A DNA stretch of 64,000 nt, from positions 1 to 64,000 of the forward strand of contig CANSYK010000010.1 of the NCBI GenBank assembly GCA_947651225.1, in the 5' to 3' direction. A program made the translations under genes and the position numbers. This document shows positions 10,502 to 20,391 of this stretch, one piece after another. The stretch is from an uncultured bacterium. Its GTDB lineage: Bacteria; Bacillota; Clostridia; Lachnospirales; Lachnospiraceae. A model generated the notes under the pieces. That model ran no database searches. It saw nothing but the letters and a program-made list of their open reading frames with translations, and was not told the origin of the DNA. Numbering within the stretch: position 1 is the stretch's first letter; every line of letters starts with the position of its first letter.

Positions 10502-11011
10502 ATGAAACGTACAATTATTGATGCCAGCAATTTAGAGCTGGAAGATAATGTAGTAACGATTAAGCGTGTTACCAAGGTTGTCAAGGGTGGACGTAATATG
10601 AGATTTACTGCATTAGTAGTAGTTGGCGATAAAAACGGTCATGTAGGCGTAGGCCTTGGTAAAGCTACTGAAATTCCAGAAGCAATCCGCAAAGGAAAAG
10701 AAGAAGCTACAAAGAAGTTAGTAGAGGTTCCACGGGACGATAACGGCAGTGTGCCACATGATTTTACAGGTAAGTTCGGAAGCGCTTCTGTATTAATTAA
10801 GAAGGCTCCAGAAGGTACAGGAATCATTGCGGGTGGTCCGGTTCGTTCTGTACTCGAGCTTGCAGGATATAAGAATATCCGTACAAAGTCTCTTGGCTCA
10901 AACAATAAGCAGAATGTTGTACTTGCAGCAATTGAAGGCCTTAAGAATCTGAAGACTCCAGAAGAAGTAGCAAAGGCACGCGGAATTTCTGTGGAAGAGC
11001 TTTTAGGCTAA
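10502..11011 (+). CDS. rpsE: 30S ribosomal protein S5
   Basis: [44 protein letters not shown]. Confidence 0.98.
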   Translation: MKRTIIDASNLELEDNVVTIKRVTKVVKGGRNMRFTALVVVGDKNGHVGVGLGKATEIPEAIRKGKEEATKKLVEVPRDDNGSVPHDFTGKFGSASVLIKKAPEGTGIIAGGPVRSVLELAGYKNIRTKSLGSNNKQNVVLAAIEGLKNLKTPEEVAKARGISVEELLG

Positions 11012-11028
11012 GGAAGAGAGGTTTAATT

Positions 11029-11211
11029 ATGGCAGATAAGTTAAAAATTACTTTAGTAAAGTCTACAATTGGTGCCATTCCAAAACACCGCAAAACAGTT
11101 GAGGCTTTAGGCCTGAGAAAAATTGGTAAATCAGTTGAGTTGCCAAACAATGATGCTGTCAAAGGCATGGTATGGCATGTAAGACATCTTGTAAAGGTGG
11201 AAGAAATCTAG
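11029..11211 (+). CDS. rpmD: 50S ribosomal protein L30
   Basis: [37 protein letters not shown]. Confidence 0.97.
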   Translation: MADKLKITLVKSTIGAIPKHRKTVEALGLRKIGKSVELPNNDAVKGMVWHVRHLVKVEEI

Positions 11212-11227
11212 GATTGGAGGTGAAACA

Positions 11228-11668
11228 ATGAATTTATCAACGTTACGCCCGGCAAAGGGTTCAAAGCAGAGTAATAATTTCAGAAGAGGCCGTGGACATG
11301 GTTCAGGAAATGGTAAGACAGCAGGTAAAGGACATAAAGGTCAGAAGGCACGTTCCGGCGCACCACGTCCAGGTTTTGAAGGTGGCCAGTTGCCACTCTA
11401 TATGCGTCTTCCAAAGAGAGGATTTACAAATATCAACTCTAAGGAGATTGTTGCAATTAATGTAGACAGGTTAGAAAAATTTAATGATGGCGATGTTGTA
11501 ACAGTAGAAGCACTTATGGACAAAGGAATCATCAGAAATCCGAAGGACGGAGTTAAGATACTCGGAAATGGAGAATTAACCAAAAAGCTTACGGTTCAGG
11601 TCGATGCATTCAGCAAGAGTGCAGTAGAAAAGATCGAAGCTCTTGGTGGAAAAGCTGAGGTGATCTGA
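11228..11668 (+). CDS. rplO: 50S ribosomal protein L15
   Basis: [44 protein letters not shown]. Confidence 0.98.
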   Translation: MNLSTLRPAKGSKQSNNFRRGRGHGSGNGKTAGKGHKGQKARSGAPRPGFEGGQLPLYMRLPKRGFTNINSKEIVAINVDRLEKFNDGDVVTVEALMDKGIIRNPKDGVKILGNGELTKKLTVQVDAFSKSAVEKIEALGGKAEVI

Positions 11669-11670
11669 TC

Positions 11671-13008
11671 ATGTTTGAAACGGTGCGCAATGCATTTAAG
11701 ATAAAAGATCTTAGAAAAAAGATCGTGTATACCTTTCTTGTGCTGATTATTGTCAGAATTGGATGTCAGCTTCCAGTGCCAGGCGTAGATGCCAGTGTTA
11801 TTTCAGAATGGTTTGCTGAGAATAATTCCCTTGATTTCTTTAACCAGTTGACAGGTGGCTCATTCTCACAGATGTCAATCTTTGCATTGAATATCACACC
11901 ATATATTACGGCCTCTATTATTTTGCAGTTATTGACAATTGCGGTTCCGCGTTTGGAAGAGCTTCATAAGGATGGCGAGGAAGGAAGAAAGAAAATTGCA
12001 GAGTACACAAGGTATGTATCTATTGTTTTAGCAGTAGTAGAAAGTTCTGCTATGGCGGTTGGATTTGGCAATGCAGGTTATTTAACAGAAGGGGTATCTT
12101 TCACTTCTATATCAGTTATTGTCGTATCTTTAACAGCAGGTTCTGCCTTTTTGATGTGGTTAGGTGAGCAGGTTACAGAAAAAGGGGTTGGAAATGGTAT
12201 TTCCATTATCCTTCTTTATAACATTGTTTCTCGTATGCCATCGGATATAATGGGGCTGTATGAGAAATTTATCTCTGGTGCATCTAATGTCACAAATGGT
12301 TTACTGGCAGCTATTATTATTCTTGCTGTTATTATCGGAATGGTTGTGTTTATCATTATTCTGGCTGATGGTGAGAGAAGAATTAATGTACAGTATTCCA
12401 AAAAGACACAGGGCAGAAAGCTTGTAGGAGGCCAGTCTTCCCATATTCCATTAAAGGTAAATACCGCAGGTGTAATCCCTGTTATTTTTGCAGGTTCCCT
12501 GTTCCAGATGCCAATCGTTATTGCAGGTTTTGCAGGTGTTCAGCCGGCTTCTGGAAATGGCGCTTCTTTGGGGCAGAAAATTTTAAAGGTGTTAAACCAG
12601 AATTCATGGTGTAACTTTGATAGTTTTGGTGAATTTAAATATACATTGGGATTAGTAATTTATATTGTTCTCTTAATCTTTTTTGCATATTTCTACACAT
12701 CAATTACTTTTAACCCACAGGAAGTTTCTATGAATATGAAAAAGCAAGGTGGGTTTATTCCAGGAATCCGTCCTGGGAAGCCAACCGTTGATTACTTGAC
12801 AAAGGTACTCAACAGCATTGTATTTATCGGTGCGATTGGTCTGGCAATTGTTGCGGTTGTTCCAATTTTCTTCTCTGGGGCATTCGGAGCAGATGTTTCC
12901 TTTAGTGGTACTTCTATGATCATTATCGTAGGTGTTGTTTTGGAAACATTAAAGCAGATTGAATCACAGATGCTGATTCGTCATTATAAAGGTTTTATCA
13001 GTGATTAA
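11671..13008 (+). CDS. secY: Preprotein translocase subunit SecY
   Basis: 445 aa multi-TM protein with typical SecY motifs (GIRPGKPT, QLPVPGVD). Confidence 0.98.
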   Translation: MFETVRNAFKIKDLRKKIVYTFLVLIIVRIGCQLPVPGVDASVISEWFAENNSLDFFNQLTGGSFSQMSIFALNITPYITASIILQLLTIAVPRLEELHKDGEEGRKKIAEYTRYVSIVLAVVESSAMAVGFGNAGYLTEGVSFTSISVIVVSLTAGSAFLMWLGEQVTEKGVGNGISIILLYNIVSRMPSDIMGLYEKFISGASNVTNGLLAAIIILAVIIGMVVFIIILADGERRINVQYSKKTQGRKLVGGQSSHIPLKVNTAGVIPVIFAGSLFQMPIVIAGFAGVQPASGNGASLGQKILKVLNQNSWCNFDSFGEFKYTLGLVIYIVLLIFFAYFYTSITFNPQEVSMNMKKQGGFIPGIRPGKPTVDYLTKVLNSIVFIGAIGLAIVAVVPIFFSGAFGADVSFSGTSMIIIVGVVLETLKQIESQMLIRHYKGFISD

Positions 13009-13273
13009 AACTGATCTAAAATAAAAAAGCAGGTATCTGTTCTATACAGAGTTACTATTTACAGTCATACAAAACTACAAACAGTTCCGCAAATTTGTTG
13101 GTAAGGAATTGTTTCATAATTTTATATGGCTGGAAGCAGTTACTCCACCATATAAGAAGAAATTTTGTTTCTTTACAGAGGCAGATGGATTTTCATATGT
13201 ATGTGGAGGGGTGTGCATTGTAACCATAATAGGCAGTATCTGCTTTTTCTGGATTTGAGAAAGGAGAAGTTTT

Positions 13274-13728
13274 ATGTGTACAGCAGCGACATACCTGACA
13301 AAAGATTTTTATTTTGGACGTACGTTAGATTATGAATTTTCCCATGGGGAAGACATTGTCATAGTTCCACGCAATTGTATTCTACATTTCCGGGAGATCT
13401 TTCGTCTGGTTCCCGTTTTGTAAGAGTTGCTTTTACAAGGATGAATTCTGTTTCCGGGGATTCTGAAAACGAAAGCGTCAGCCAGTTCTTCCATATACTT
13501 GGCTCTGTGGATCAGCAGCGTGGATGCTGCGAGGTAGAACCTGGGAAATATGAGGTGACGCTTTATACTTCTTGCTGTAATGTGGATAAGGGAGTTTATT
13601 ACTATACAACATATGGAAATCATCAGATTACCGCAGTGGATATGTATAAGGAGGAATTAGATAGCAGTATTCTGGTGCGATATCCACCGGTTCAGGGGGA
13701 ACAGATTTATTGGCAGAATGCTCATTGA
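13274..13728 (+). pseudogene. Choloylglycine (bile salt) hydrolase with large internal deletion and frameshift
   Basis: N-terminus MCTAATYLTKDFYFGRTLDYEFSHGEDIVIVPRN (Ntn Cys2) joined out of frame to the C-terminal PGDLSSGSRFVRVAFTRMNSVSGDSENESVSQFFHILGSVDQQRGCCEVE...; middle of the protein absent. Confidence 0.85.
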
Positions 13729-13828
13729 TTTACTTTGACTTTTTTTATATTACACAAAAATATATTATAGATTTATGTGTTTTGTATAGTGGGGGTTAAT
13801 CTCTATTTGTAAGACGGAGGTGAATGGA

Positions 13829-14230
13829 TTGAAATTAATTTATCCGGCTGTATTTAAGCCTTTTTCAGATCAAAGCGGCGGTTATGTGGTAGAATTTCCG
13901 GATTTACCTGGCTGTGTTACAGAGGGCAAAGATTTAGAGCAAGCAATGGAAATGGGAATTGATGCAGCAAGTGGTTGGATATTAGGAGAACTTGAAGAGG
14001 GAGAACGTATACCACCTGCTTCCGATTATTCGGAAATAGTTGTCGAAAATGGATGTATGATAAATATGCTATTACTGGACATGGATTCCTACGAAGAAAA
14101 ATATGGTGAAAAATCCGTAAGAAAGAATCTTACCATTCCTGCTTGGTTAAATACTTTTGCTGAAAAAAATAATATCAATTTCTCTAAAGTTTTACAGGAT
14201 GCTTTACTTTCAATGGCTCAGGCAAAATAG
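13829..14230 (+). CDS. hicB: HicB family antitoxin-like protein (no adjacent hicA seen)
   Basis: LIYPAVFKPFSDQSGGYVVEFPDLPGCVTEGKDLEQAMEMGIDAASGWI plus C-terminal IPAWLNTFAEKNNINFSKVLQDAL RHH-like segment. Confidence 0.8.
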   Translation: MKLIYPAVFKPFSDQSGGYVVEFPDLPGCVTEGKDLEQAMEMGIDAASGWILGELEEGERIPPASDYSEIVVENGCMINMLLLDMDSYEEKYGEKSVRKNLTIPAWLNTFAEKNNINFSKVLQDALLSMAQAK

Positions 14231-14275
14231 ATAGGACGATAGAAGAATAACAATATTGTCCTTTCTTTGTTCTGT

Positions 14276-14310
14276 TATAGTAAACGCATAAAATACATGC
14301 GTTTACTATA
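14276..14310. repeat. 35-bp palindromic repeat, copy 1 (inverted)
   Basis: TATAGTAAACGCATAAAATACATGCGTTTACTATA, exact reverse complement of the copies at 45396 and 49158. Confidence 0.85.
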
Positions 14311-14344
14311 ATTTGCCCTTTGGGATAGTGTGCCATATGGTTTA

Positions 14345-14404
14345 TTTTTATGTATAAGAGCGTGTTTAAGAATTAATTTTTAAACACGCTCTTATACATA
14401 AAAA
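14345..14404. repeat. Perfect 25-bp-stem inverted repeat containing the MITE-like AGAGCGTGTTTAA core
   Basis: TTTTTATGTATAAGAGCGTGTTTAA(14345-14369) / TTAAACACGCTCTTATACATAAAAA(14380-14404). Confidence 0.8.
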
Positions 14405-14515
14405 GTAATAAATTGTGTTGTATAATACTGCGAATCGGTATTTATTATATAGAGGGGATTATTGTTTTGACATTTAGCAGCTGGAATTGTCGCAAAATTT
14501 GGAAAGGAGAAGAGG

Positions 14516-15070
14516 ATGACAGATGAGGAGATTATTGACCTGTTTTTTCAGCGTTCGGAGGATGCACTGAAACAAACTGACAGAAAATACAGAAATCTAT
14601 GTTACAAAATTGCCTGGAATATCCTCCAAAATCATCAGGATGGGGAGGAATGTGTGAATGACAGTTATTTGAGCTTATGGAATCAAATACCACCTCAGAG
14701 GCCGGATTCACTTAAAATATATCTTTGCAGAATTGTAAGAAATCTTTCCTTGAAAAAATATCGGGATGGACACGCCGGGAAAAGATGGGCTGAGGGGACA
14801 CTCTCAATATATGAGCTGGAAGATTGTATTCCTGCCGAGACACAGGTTTTGGAGGAAGTGGAAAAGCGGGAATTGATACAAGTGATTGAGAGATTTTTAG
14901 ATTCTCTTGGAAAGGACAAACGCATCATGTTTGTAAAGAGATATTGGTTTTGTGAAAGTATAAGGGATATTGCGGGGGAATTTGGCATAACAGAGCGAAA
15001 TGCTTCTGTAAAACTGGGACGGATACGGACAAAACTAAAACATTATTTAGAGAGAGAGGGATGGATATGA
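14516..15070 (+). CDS. ECF-type RNA polymerase sigma factor
   Basis: sigma-70 region 2/4 pattern; RKYRNLCYKIAWNILQNHQDGEECVNDSYLSLWNQIPPQRPDSLK; overlaps the next gene. Confidence 0.85.
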   Translation: MTDEEIIDLFFQRSEDALKQTDRKYRNLCYKIAWNILQNHQDGEECVNDSYLSLWNQIPPQRPDSLKIYLCRIVRNLSLKKYRDGHAGKRWAEGTLSIYELEDCIPAETQVLEEVEKRELIQVIERFLDSLGKDKRIMFVKRYWFCESIRDIAGEFGITERNASVKLGRIRTKLKHYLEREGWI

Positions 15071-15699
15071 GCAATATAAAATGGGCTGACAGAATAGGCG
15101 AAATATCAGATAAATATATAGAGGAGGCATTGGAAAGTTCTCCGGTACGGCTGAGAAAGAAGAGGGGTTATAGGATAGCTGTGGCAGCAGCGGCTGTACT
15201 TTGCCTTTTCCTGGGACTTGGAGCATATGGGGCAAGTTCCAGAAAAAGTTCTCCAGAAACATCCTTTCTGACTGTTGTTGCTTATGCAGCAGATGGCAGC
15301 GGAGGGGAGAGCAAGGGAGAAAAACTGGAATTAAAGGAAGAAGTGGCGATGGAGTTTGCGGAATATGCTCCATGGATGAGTAGTGTGCCTGCTATGCCTT
15401 TTTCTTTTTTTTATGATGTGAAAGGGAAGGAGGCGGTCATAAAAGTGACAGCAACTTCTCCAGGTTCTCTGGCAAAGTATGAGGTTTGTGACGAGGGAAC
15501 ATGGGAGGTGGAACAAAGGGGAAAAACTCAGGAATTAAAATCAGGGGAAGATGTCTATTGGATTTCTGATGGTCAAGAAGGAGGAATTAAAGTAGAGGTA
15601 TTTGTGGATAGCAAATGCGTGGAAAAAAAGTACATCGCCATTGCGGTAAATGAAAAGGGATATTTTACAGCGGTACTGCAGGCGGATGAGAATAATTAA
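15061..15699 (+). CDS. Membrane-anchored putative anti-sigma/regulatory protein
   Basis: Overlaps the sigma factor stop; N-terminal cytosolic segment, one TM helix (AVAAAAVLCLFLGLGAYGA), extracytoplasmic domain. Confidence 0.6.
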   Translation: MDMSNIKWADRIGEISDKYIEEALESSPVRLRKKRGYRIAVAAAAVLCLFLGLGAYGASSRKSSPETSFLTVVAYAADGSGGESKGEKLELKEEVAMEFAEYAPWMSSVPAMPFSFFYDVKGKEAVIKVTATSPGSLAKYEVCDEGTWEVEQRGKTQELKSGEDVYWISDGQEGGIKVEVFVDSKCVEKKYIAIAVNEKGYFTAVLQADENN

Positions 15700-16210
15700 A
15701 GGTATCATATTCAATAGTGTGGAACAGGTAAAGGAGATAAGAAGTAAGGCATTGCTATTGGGAGATTTGGATGCTATGAATGAATATATGAACCAGGTTG
15801 CTTTGTGCAGTTTTAGCAGTTTTGATGTTGCAGGAGGTGTTTCTGGGAAAGATGACCCAGAGCGGTTCTATCACGGATTTGTGTTGGGGTTGATGGTTGA
15901 TTTATCAGACAGGTACCATATTGCCTCCAATCGGGAAAGCGGTTTTGGGCGTTATGATGTTATCCTTAAGCCGTTGGATGTTGCCAAAGATGCTATTGTT
16001 ATGGAATTTAAGGTACACAAGCCAAAGCGAGAGGCATCACTAGAGGAAACGGTACAGGCGGCGCTGAAACAGATACAGGACAAAAAGTATGATAGAGAAT
16101 TACTTTCAGAAGGTTTTCAGAAGGGACAAATCCGGCATTATGGATTTGCTTTTCACGGAAAAGAGGTGCTGATTGGGGAGGAGTTGAATGGAAATCCAGA
16201 GAAACCATAA
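15690..16210 (+). pseudogene. C-terminal fragment of AAA-ATPase-like/PD-(D/E)XK nuclease family protein (DUF1703-type)
   Basis: HGFVLGLMVDLSDRYHIASNRESGFGRYDVILKPLD..AIVMEFKVHKPKREASLEETVQAALKQI; N-terminal AAA part missing. Confidence 0.7.
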
Positions 16211-16336
16211 ATGTACTTGTTTATTTAGAAATTCTCCAGTATAATATAGCTGTATATAGCTTGCTGTTTCCCAATTACTGCGTTTTGTTACAGATGCACG
16301 CTCTAGGTATGGAAAAACATTGTGGGGGGGGAAGTA

Positions 16337-16900
16337 ATGTTGGAAAGGATGGAATTGACAACAGAGAGATTGGTTCTGCGTCCGTGGAAGGAATCGGATG
16401 CGGAAAGTTTGTATAATTATGCGAAAAATCCAGAAGTGGGGCCGATTGCCGGTTGGCCGGTTCACACTAGCGTGGAGAATAGTCAGGAGATTATACGAGA
16501 GGTTTTATCAGCAAGGGAAACATATGCTGTTTGTTTAAAGGAGGACAGGATAGCAGTTGGGAGTATCGGTCTGATGACAGGAGATGCCAGTAATTTAAAA
16601 TTACCAGATACAGAAGGTGAAATTGGTTATTGGATTGGAGTACCATTTTGGGGACGAGGATTTATTCCAGAGGCAGTAAACGAATTGGTGCGCCACGGGT
16701 TTGAAGATTTGGGATTGAAGAAAATCTGGTGCGGATATTTTGAGGGGAATGTTAAATCTAAGCGGGTACAGGAGAAATGTGGATTTATATATCATCATAC
16801 GAATAAGGATATTCCTTGGAAGATGATGGATGATATTCGGACAGAACATGTCACTTGTATGAGCAGAGAGGATTGGTTAGAAATAAAAGGAAAAAGATAA
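16337..16900 (+). CDS. GNAT family N-acetyltransferase (RimJ/RimL-like)
   Basis: ELTTERLVLRPWKESDAESLYNYAKNPEVGPIAGWPVH; ATG at 16337. Confidence 0.85.
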   Translation: MLERMELTTERLVLRPWKESDAESLYNYAKNPEVGPIAGWPVHTSVENSQEIIREVLSARETYAVCLKEDRIAVGSIGLMTGDASNLKLPDTEGEIGYWIGVPFWGRGFIPEAVNELVRHGFEDLGLKKIWCGYFEGNVKSKRVQEKCGFIYHHTNKDIPWKMMDDIRTEHVTCMSREDWLEIKGKR

Positions 16901-17019
16901 ATGCTGCGAAGGGATAGTAAATGGAAGCAGCAGAACGGATAGGGAACCAATAATACTAGAGCGAATGAGGTCGGAAATGGCTGCTGTGAATGTAATTTAC
17001 AAGAAGGAGGAAGAAAAAG

Positions 17020-18489
17020 ATAAAGTTAGAAATTTTAAAGAATGAAGAAAAGCGGATGAATTTTGTTATGTTTCTGTTTTGTGCCATCATACCGATCGTT
17101 GCATGTGGATATGTCCTATTGTTTAATGGTGGGGGTGTGAGAGACCTTGTGGCTTTGTCGGTGACACTGGCAAGTTTTATAGTTAAAGCATTGGAAAAGG
17201 TTTTGGGGAAATATGCAAAATACTGCTATATCTGTATTTTGCCAGTACTTGGCGCAGTGATTATTGTTTGTGGGACACCAGGGGTTTTTGGAGCAATGGT
17301 GGAGGCATATTTTCTAGTATTATTTTTGTCGGTTTCCTATTATGAAAATTCAGTTATAACAGTATGCGCAACGGCTACTATTGTGGTTAATGCCGCTGTT
17401 ATGCTTATGTTTCCGGAAGCATTTTTGGTTATGTACACCCTTTCGATATGGGTGTTTGTAATGCTGGTATATGTGATGGCAGTAGTAGTAGCGCTGTCTG
17501 TTGTTTCCAGAGCACGTTCTTTGTTTTTAACAGTTGAGGAAAAGGAAAAAGAATCTGGGGAGTTGTTTAACCATGTCAGGGAGGCTTTTGAGAAGATACA
17601 GGATTCCTCTAATCAAATTTATGATTCTATTCGTTCTTTTGAGTCACTTTCACAGGGAATTGCCACTTCTACAGAGAATATTTCAAACAGTGCTGCTCAG
17701 CAGATTAATGAGGTAAATGGAACGATTGATATTTTTAATGAATTGAATGATAAAATTCTCAATTCTGAAAACCGGGTAGGAGAGACGGTTGATAATATGA
17801 ATCAGTTGAAGGAGAAGAATGATGAGGGAATTGCTTCCATCACTGAATTATCTAAGAAGTTCGATGAAAATATCAGATCTACACAGGAGGCATCACAGGA
17901 AATCGCAACTTTGTCACAGAAATCCAGTCTTATTGGGGAGATTATTGACAGTATCAACCAGATTGCACAGCAGACGAACCTGCTTGCCTTGAATGCGGCT
18001 ATTGAAGCAGCAAGAGCGGGAGAGGCTGGAAAAGGGTTTGCTGTAGTTGCTGATGAAATTAATGCACTGTCTTCTCAATCCGCAGATGCAACTCGTAAGA
18101 TTGACGAAATCTTAAAAGATATTATGGGAACGATATCAGATGCCCGCAGGATTATGGATTATAATAATGAAATTGTGGGTGGGGTTCACGACACTTTGGA
18201 GGATACTGTGAAGATTTTCGATAATATTTTGCATTCCTCAGAAGATGTTATTCGTGTGACTGACATATTAAAGCAGGAGTTACAGAACATAGTTGTTATT
18301 AAAGATAATCTTCTGGAGTCCATGAAAACAGTAGAGTCTATGTCAGAAAAATCAGCGGAAACCACAACAGAAATCAGTACCTCTACAGAAGAGCAGGTAG
18401 CAGGTGTAGAAAACATCTTAAAATCAGTGTCTGATGTGCAGGATGGAATGTCCCGGCTTGCTGCTGTGCTGGAGAGTAAGGTGAATTAA
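17020..18489 (+). CDS. Methyl-accepting chemotaxis protein
   Basis: MCP signalling domain [34 protein letters not shown]-terminal TMs. First in-frame ATG is 17056, but the RBS points to ATA at 17020. Confidence 0.85.
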   Translation: MKLEILKNEEKRMNFVMFLFCAIIPIVACGYVLLFNGGGVRDLVALSVTLASFIVKALEKVLGKYAKYCYICILPVLGAVIIVCGTPGVFGAMVEAYFLVLFLSVSYYENSVITVCATATIVVNAAVMLMFPEAFLVMYTLSIWVFVMLVYVMAVVVALSVVSRARSLFLTVEEKEKESGELFNHVREAFEKIQDSSNQIYDSIRSFESLSQGIATSTENISNSAAQQINEVNGTIDIFNELNDKILNSENRVGETVDNMNQLKEKNDEGIASITELSKKFDENIRSTQEASQEIATLSQKSSLIGEIIDSINQIAQQTNLLALNAAIEAARAGEAGKGFAVVADEINALSSQSADATRKIDEILKDIMGTISDARRIMDYNNEIVGGVHDTLEDTVKIFDNILHSSEDVIRVTDILKQELQNIVVIKDNLLESMKTVESMSEKSAETTTEISTSTEEQVAGVENILKSVSDVQDGMSRLAAVLESKVN

Positions 18490-18525
18490 CTTAGAGGCAT
18501 ACTGTAGGGAAAGGATACATATAAT

Positions 18526-18783
18526 ATGGATTTTTGGCAAGCATTAGATGAATTGGTTAGACAATCGAAAATAGTAATTGACAGGCCAAAAGGAACGGTG
18601 CATCCTAAATACCCTGATTGGATATATAAGGTTGACTATGGCTATTTAGAAAACACTTCTTCTATGGATGGTGATGGCATTGATGTTTGGGTTGGTACAA
18701 AGGAAGGCAAAAGCATTGATGCTATAATGTGTATAGTTGATTTAATGAAGAAAGATTCTGAAATCAAAATATTAATTGGCTGC
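18526..18783 (+). pseudogene. Inorganic pyrophosphatase-family gene, 3' truncated by MITE
   Basis: MDFWQALDELVRQSKIVIDRPKGTVHPKYPDWIYKVDYGYLENTSSMDGDGIDVWVG...SEIKILIGC, then reads into MITE sequence. Confidence 0.75.
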
Positions 18784-18929
18784 TTCATTCTCACAATCTG
18801 CACTCCCCACTTTGCGCTATATTTGGTTCAAATTTAGTCAATGTAGCCCGCTACACCTCCTAAATTTGAGCCAAATCTCCCACAAAGTGAGAAGCACATC
18901 TTGCAAAAAGCAATTTCCAAACACGCTCT
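18784..18929 (-). mobile_element. MITE copy lacking one terminal inverted repeat
   Basis: Reverse complement matches 23074-23233 closely from GAGCGTGTTTgGAAATTGCTTTTTGCAAGATGTG to GCAGATTGTGAGAATGAA, then diverges. Confidence 0.85.
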
Positions 18930-18992
18930 AGCAGCACTTGCCTTTTTTGATTGCATTTTATTTATTTACAGTTCCTAAAGTTTTCTAAAGTA

Positions 18993-20273
18993 CTATAATT
19001 TAAACAGCTTGGCTCCATGTGCTGGAATAGTTATGGCATCTGTTTTTTGCAGCTCTGCCATTTCACCACTCCACAGTTCTTTTCCTGGATTTTTTTGAAT
19101 TCCATACTGAGAAACAGCTTCCCATGGAATTGGAACTTCGGATTCTTTCTCTTCCAGGTTAAACATTGCCAGATAACCTGCGTTTTCTTTTGTATCCTTA
19201 GAACACCACACAACCTTTTTTTCGCTGCGTTGAATTTGCCGTGCTCCTGCTGAATGGGAAAGAAGCCCTAAAACATCTCTGTTGGTAAGTAGTCCCTTTG
19301 TCCAGTCATCTAAGAGGGTTAAATCAGTTCCAATCATTAATGGGGAACGGAATATACACCACAGTGTCAGCATGGTAATCTGTTCTTCTTTTGTAAAGTT
19401 GCATTGCCATTCATGTCCAAATCCTTTTCCAAGCCGTCCAAGTGTCAGCATATCACAATCCGGGAAACACCCTTCTTGAACATGGGACTGCCAAAGTTCA
19501 CAGCGTTCGAACATTGGCAGAAGGAGTTCCCATTGATCCCAGAAATCATCGGTAATTCTCCACATATTAGCGTATGTCTCATAGTGCCATGCTTCCTCAA
19601 TCTTTGCCGGTCCCGGTGACAGGCTCAGTACAATCGCACGGCCGCATTTTTGGATTGCCTGATAAAGCATCTCTATTTCTTTCTTTGCAGAAGGCATATC
19701 CATTCTGCAGATATCATCGCATTTTACAAAATCAACACCCCATTGGGCGTATAGTTCAAAAAGGGAATCATAATACGCCTGAGCTCCTTCTGCCTCTGGC
19801 CGGACACCATACATATCAGGATTCCAGGAGCAGATATTAGATGGATCTGCAATTTCATTTGCGGTTTTGTCTGTTCCAAGAATTTTTGTATGTGCATGTG
19901 CCGCATTTCTTGGAATGCCACGCATAATATGTATGCCAAATTTTAAGCTCAGATTGTGAATAAATTCTGCCAAGGGCTGAAATCCTTTTCCGTCTTTTGC
20001 AGACGGGAATTTTTGTACACAAGGGAGCAACCTGGAATATTCGTCCATTTCCACTTTCCAAAATGGGATATACTGGTGCTTGTCCCTCTGGCTTCCTGTA
20101 TCATATCCATACCATTCGATATCAATGACAATGTATTCCCAACCGAATTCTTTTAAATGTTCTGCCATATATAAGGCATTTGCTTTTACCTGTTCTTCAT
20201 TTACGGTTGTATCATAATAATCATAACTGTTCCAGCCCATTGGCGGAGTAACTGCAAATTTGTTTTTATCCAT
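18993..20273 (-). CDS. Glycoside hydrolase family 27-type alpha-galactosidase
   Basis: TPPMGWNSYDYYDTTVNEEQVKANALYMAEHLKEFGWEYIVIDIEWYG; VDFVKCDDICR. Confidence 0.85.
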   Translation of the reverse strand: MDKNKFAVTPPMGWNSYDYYDTTVNEEQVKANALYMAEHLKEFGWEYIVIDIEWYGYDTGSQRDKHQYIPFWKVEMDEYSRLLPCVQKFPSAKDGKGFQPLAEFIHNLSLKFGIHIMRGIPRNAAHAHTKILGTDKTANEIADPSNICSWNPDMYGVRPEAEGAQAYYDSLFELYAQWGVDFVKCDDICRMDMPSAKKEIEMLYQAIQKCGRAIVLSLSPGPAKIEEAWHYETYANMWRITDDFWDQWELLLPMFERCELWQSHVQEGCFPDCDMLTLGRLGKGFGHEWQCNFTKEEQITMLTLWCIFRSPLMIGTDLTLLDDWTKGLLTNRDVLGLLSHSAGARQIQRSEKKVVWCSKDTKENAGYLAMFNLEEKESEVPIPWEAVSQYGIQKNPGKELWSGEMAELQKTDAITIPAHGAKLFKL

Positions 20274-20391
20274 TCTTATACCTGGCCTTTCTTAATTTTT
20301 TAATGCTCTTTTCAAAATTGAGAAAGCATGAATTGATTATAACAAATTAAAATATAAAATGGAATTAATTCGTAATAACTTTATCCAAAGC

